Below, piece by piece: positions 62,346 to 64,000 of a stretch of 64,000 nucleotides of DNA (its first letter is position 1; each line of letters opens with the position of its first letter). The notes beneath the pieces are model-generated. The model worked only from the letters and a program-made list of their open reading frames with translations, ran no database searches and was not told the origin of the DNA. The translations under genes and the position numbers were made by a program. The stretch is from NCBI GenBank assembly GCA_025642075.2, contig JAODUO010000584.1:1-64000 (forward strand), in the 5' to 3' direction. The stretch comes from Ridgeia piscesae (lineage: Eukaryota > Annelida > Polychaeta > Sabellida > Siboglinidae).

Positions 62346-62925
62346 ATAATATGTTGCGTATTGGAAAAATTGATTTGTGCATATGGTTTGCAGTAAATAA
62401 ATTAACCATGAACATAACTAAAATCAGTTATATGTTATTTGGGAGTCGTATGCTCAACAAAGAAGTCAATATAGAAATGCAAAATGTTAATATCGAAAGA
62501 GTACGGGTTACAAAGTTTTTGGGTGTGTTTATTGATGAACTTGTAAATGGGAAAGCTCATAAAATATGTACTATCAAAGCTTTCAAAAAGTACCGCTGTA
62601 ATGTATAGATGCAGTCGTCTACTTGATAGAAATAGTAAATGTATTTTATACAATTATATCTTTTTGCCTTATTTAAATTACTTTGTGGAAATACGGGGAA
62701 ACACACGACAAATACTAACATTATCTTTTCACTGCAGAAAAGAGTAATCCGAATTGTATTTGATGCAAGACGATTGGATCATACAAACAAATTTTTCCAA
62801 CATGTACTAAAATTTCCAGATATAAAACTGAAAACGTTATCATTTATGTACAGAGCGTACTACAGTTATTTGCCATCAAATATTCAACGTTTGTTTACAA
62901 GATGGAAAATAGCTTACTGAATGCG
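62346..62925 (+). pseudogene. Frameshifted LINE reverse-transcriptase fragment
   Basis: Three plus-strand frames in succession give WFAVNKLTMNITKISYMLFG and KFLGVFIDE, then KLSKSTAVMYRCSRLLDRNS and FLPYLNY, then LQKRVIRIVFDARRLDHTNK and MYRAYYSYLPSNIQRLF. This is the palm/thumb end of a non-LTR reverse transcriptase (Jockey/L2-like layout with FLGV.ID and LQKR.IRI). Two frameshifts separate the parts, so it is dead. The first half of the reverse transcriptase and the endonuclease are missing. Confidence 0.85.
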
Positions 62926-64000
62926 AGCCAGTCATGATTTATAATGACCCAGTGTCTGTGCTACTGTGCTACTGCTTTTAAATATAAATGCAAGAATCTT
63001 TTATTTAAGAAATATCTGGTTGTGGTCTTGTGGACCATCTCTCTTAACTATATTATGTGTGAAGATGGTTAATTATGTTATACTTTAACTTTGAATATGA
63101 ATTTGTAACCATTATTTAAATATGTGTCGGGGTAAATTGACACAAAAGTCACAGACCTAAAATTTACCCCTTTCCAAAAATTGTAGATAAAATTGCCTGT
63201 TTGTATATTTGTGTTGTGTTAACAATGTTCTGAGTACAATGTTCTGAGTACAATATTAACATCATACCATTGTTGTTAGTCAGCTATTCATTGTACATTG
63301 TGAGCATTTCGGATTATTTAGATAACATTTGTTGCATGTGTATTGGAGTGCTGAAGGTGTATGTTAGCTGCAGTGTCAAGTATGTGAAAGAAGGCTGTTG
63401 TTGCTATGGAAACAATCTGTGAGAGTCCAACTTGCGGGCTTGCTATAGCTTTTGGAACATTTACTATCCCTGCTTCCATGTTGGAAATAGTTCTGTTAGT
63501 GCATATTGATTTCTCTCTCCTCGATTGAACGGTCAATGTCTGGATAATTATTGCCATGCACGGGAACAACATCTGTTTTATTTTATCTGCATCTCCCGTG
63601 CTAATAACAGACATGCGGGGTCATCGCCATGGTGTGCAGCAACTTAGTGCATTCACATCATTACCATGTTGTACTGGTTGTGCACCAGAGTATGTGCACT
63701 GTCCGAAACCATGTGATCCTTGGCAAAATATTGCCCCCAAAAGTGGAAACAGTTACTGCCATTGGATGCCGGTGTCATATAGAATATTGACCCGGGGGTA
63801 AAGTGACCCGTGGGTCACTATTCTATGCCATAGAACTATACTATGCCATAGAAATATGACCCTCCCACCTTGTTTCATTTATCTAAGGCAGTTAGCAGAA
63901 TGTTTCCCATGAAATTGGACACAAAATAAAATACTGGTGTTGGTGCAAGTGTCAACAAATATGCCAATTGAACATTGTCAGTTTAAAAAGGAGATCTTTA
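62926..64000. other. ARID2 intron 3, right end
   Basis: Contains the short inverted repeat ggggtaaatt / aatttacccc (63129-63170) and near 63785 a related gggggtaaagtgacc with a duplicated actatgccatagaa. These may be ends of an unrecognised element. No ARID2 exon 4 found. Confidence 0.4.

Overview
The window is animal nuclear DNA. It carries spliced genes with GT-AG introns, long tandem arrays, microsatellites and remnants of LINEs, SINEs and MITEs. I recognise two genes, arranged head to head. On the minus strand, from about 42.5 kb leftward to the window edge, lie 26 coding exons (about 1005 codons) of CEP290, the coiled-coil protein of the ciliary transition zone. Splice phases agree at every junction except exon 24/25, and the order follows human CEP290 from its start codon to roughly residue 1000. 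The rest of the gene lies left of position 1. On the plus strand, from 50964, are the first three coding exons of ARID2 (BAF200), the ARID-domain subunit of the PBAF chromatin remodeller. They cover almost the whole ARID domain, and the gene continues beyond the right edge. The organism is an invertebrate, possibly a lancelet. That guess rests on the intragenic minisatellites and the style of the retroelements, not on a marker gene.

Layout: 300-7416 is a 31-bp array at the donor of CEP290 exon 26. 8157-17274 is a 43-bp array between exons 25 and 24, with a scrambled second copy of exon 24 near 15.1-15.85 kb. 17424-18475 is a 44-bp array at the acceptor of exon 24. 18.8-35 kb holds exons 23 to 7, with a LINE fragment, a pogo-like element, a SINE split by a later insertion, and several smaller arrays. 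35.3-40.1 kb holds further arrays beside exons 7 and 4. 40.7-42.5 kb holds exons 3 to 1. 42.5-50.96 kb is the shared upstream region, with a SINE, a MITE, microsatellites, a perfect 53-bp palindrome and candidate promoter motifs. 51-64 kb is ARID2 exons 1-3, a long intron 2, another acceptor-linked array, and MITE and LINE remnants.

The most striking observation is that the minisatellites are not placed at random. At least seven of them (beside CEP290 exons 4, 7, 9, 24 on both sides and 26, and ARID2 exon 3) start at a splice junction, and in the clearest cases the repeat unit itself spans the junction. For CEP290 exon 9 the unit consists of the last 28 exon bases plus the first three intron bases. 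For CEP290 exon 26 it holds the last 13 exon bases plus the donor. For ARID2 exon 3 it holds the acceptor plus the first ten exon bases. Each such array therefore multiplies an authentic splice site tens of times beside the real one. The very long reading frames in these arrays are by-products of stop-free repeat units, not genes.
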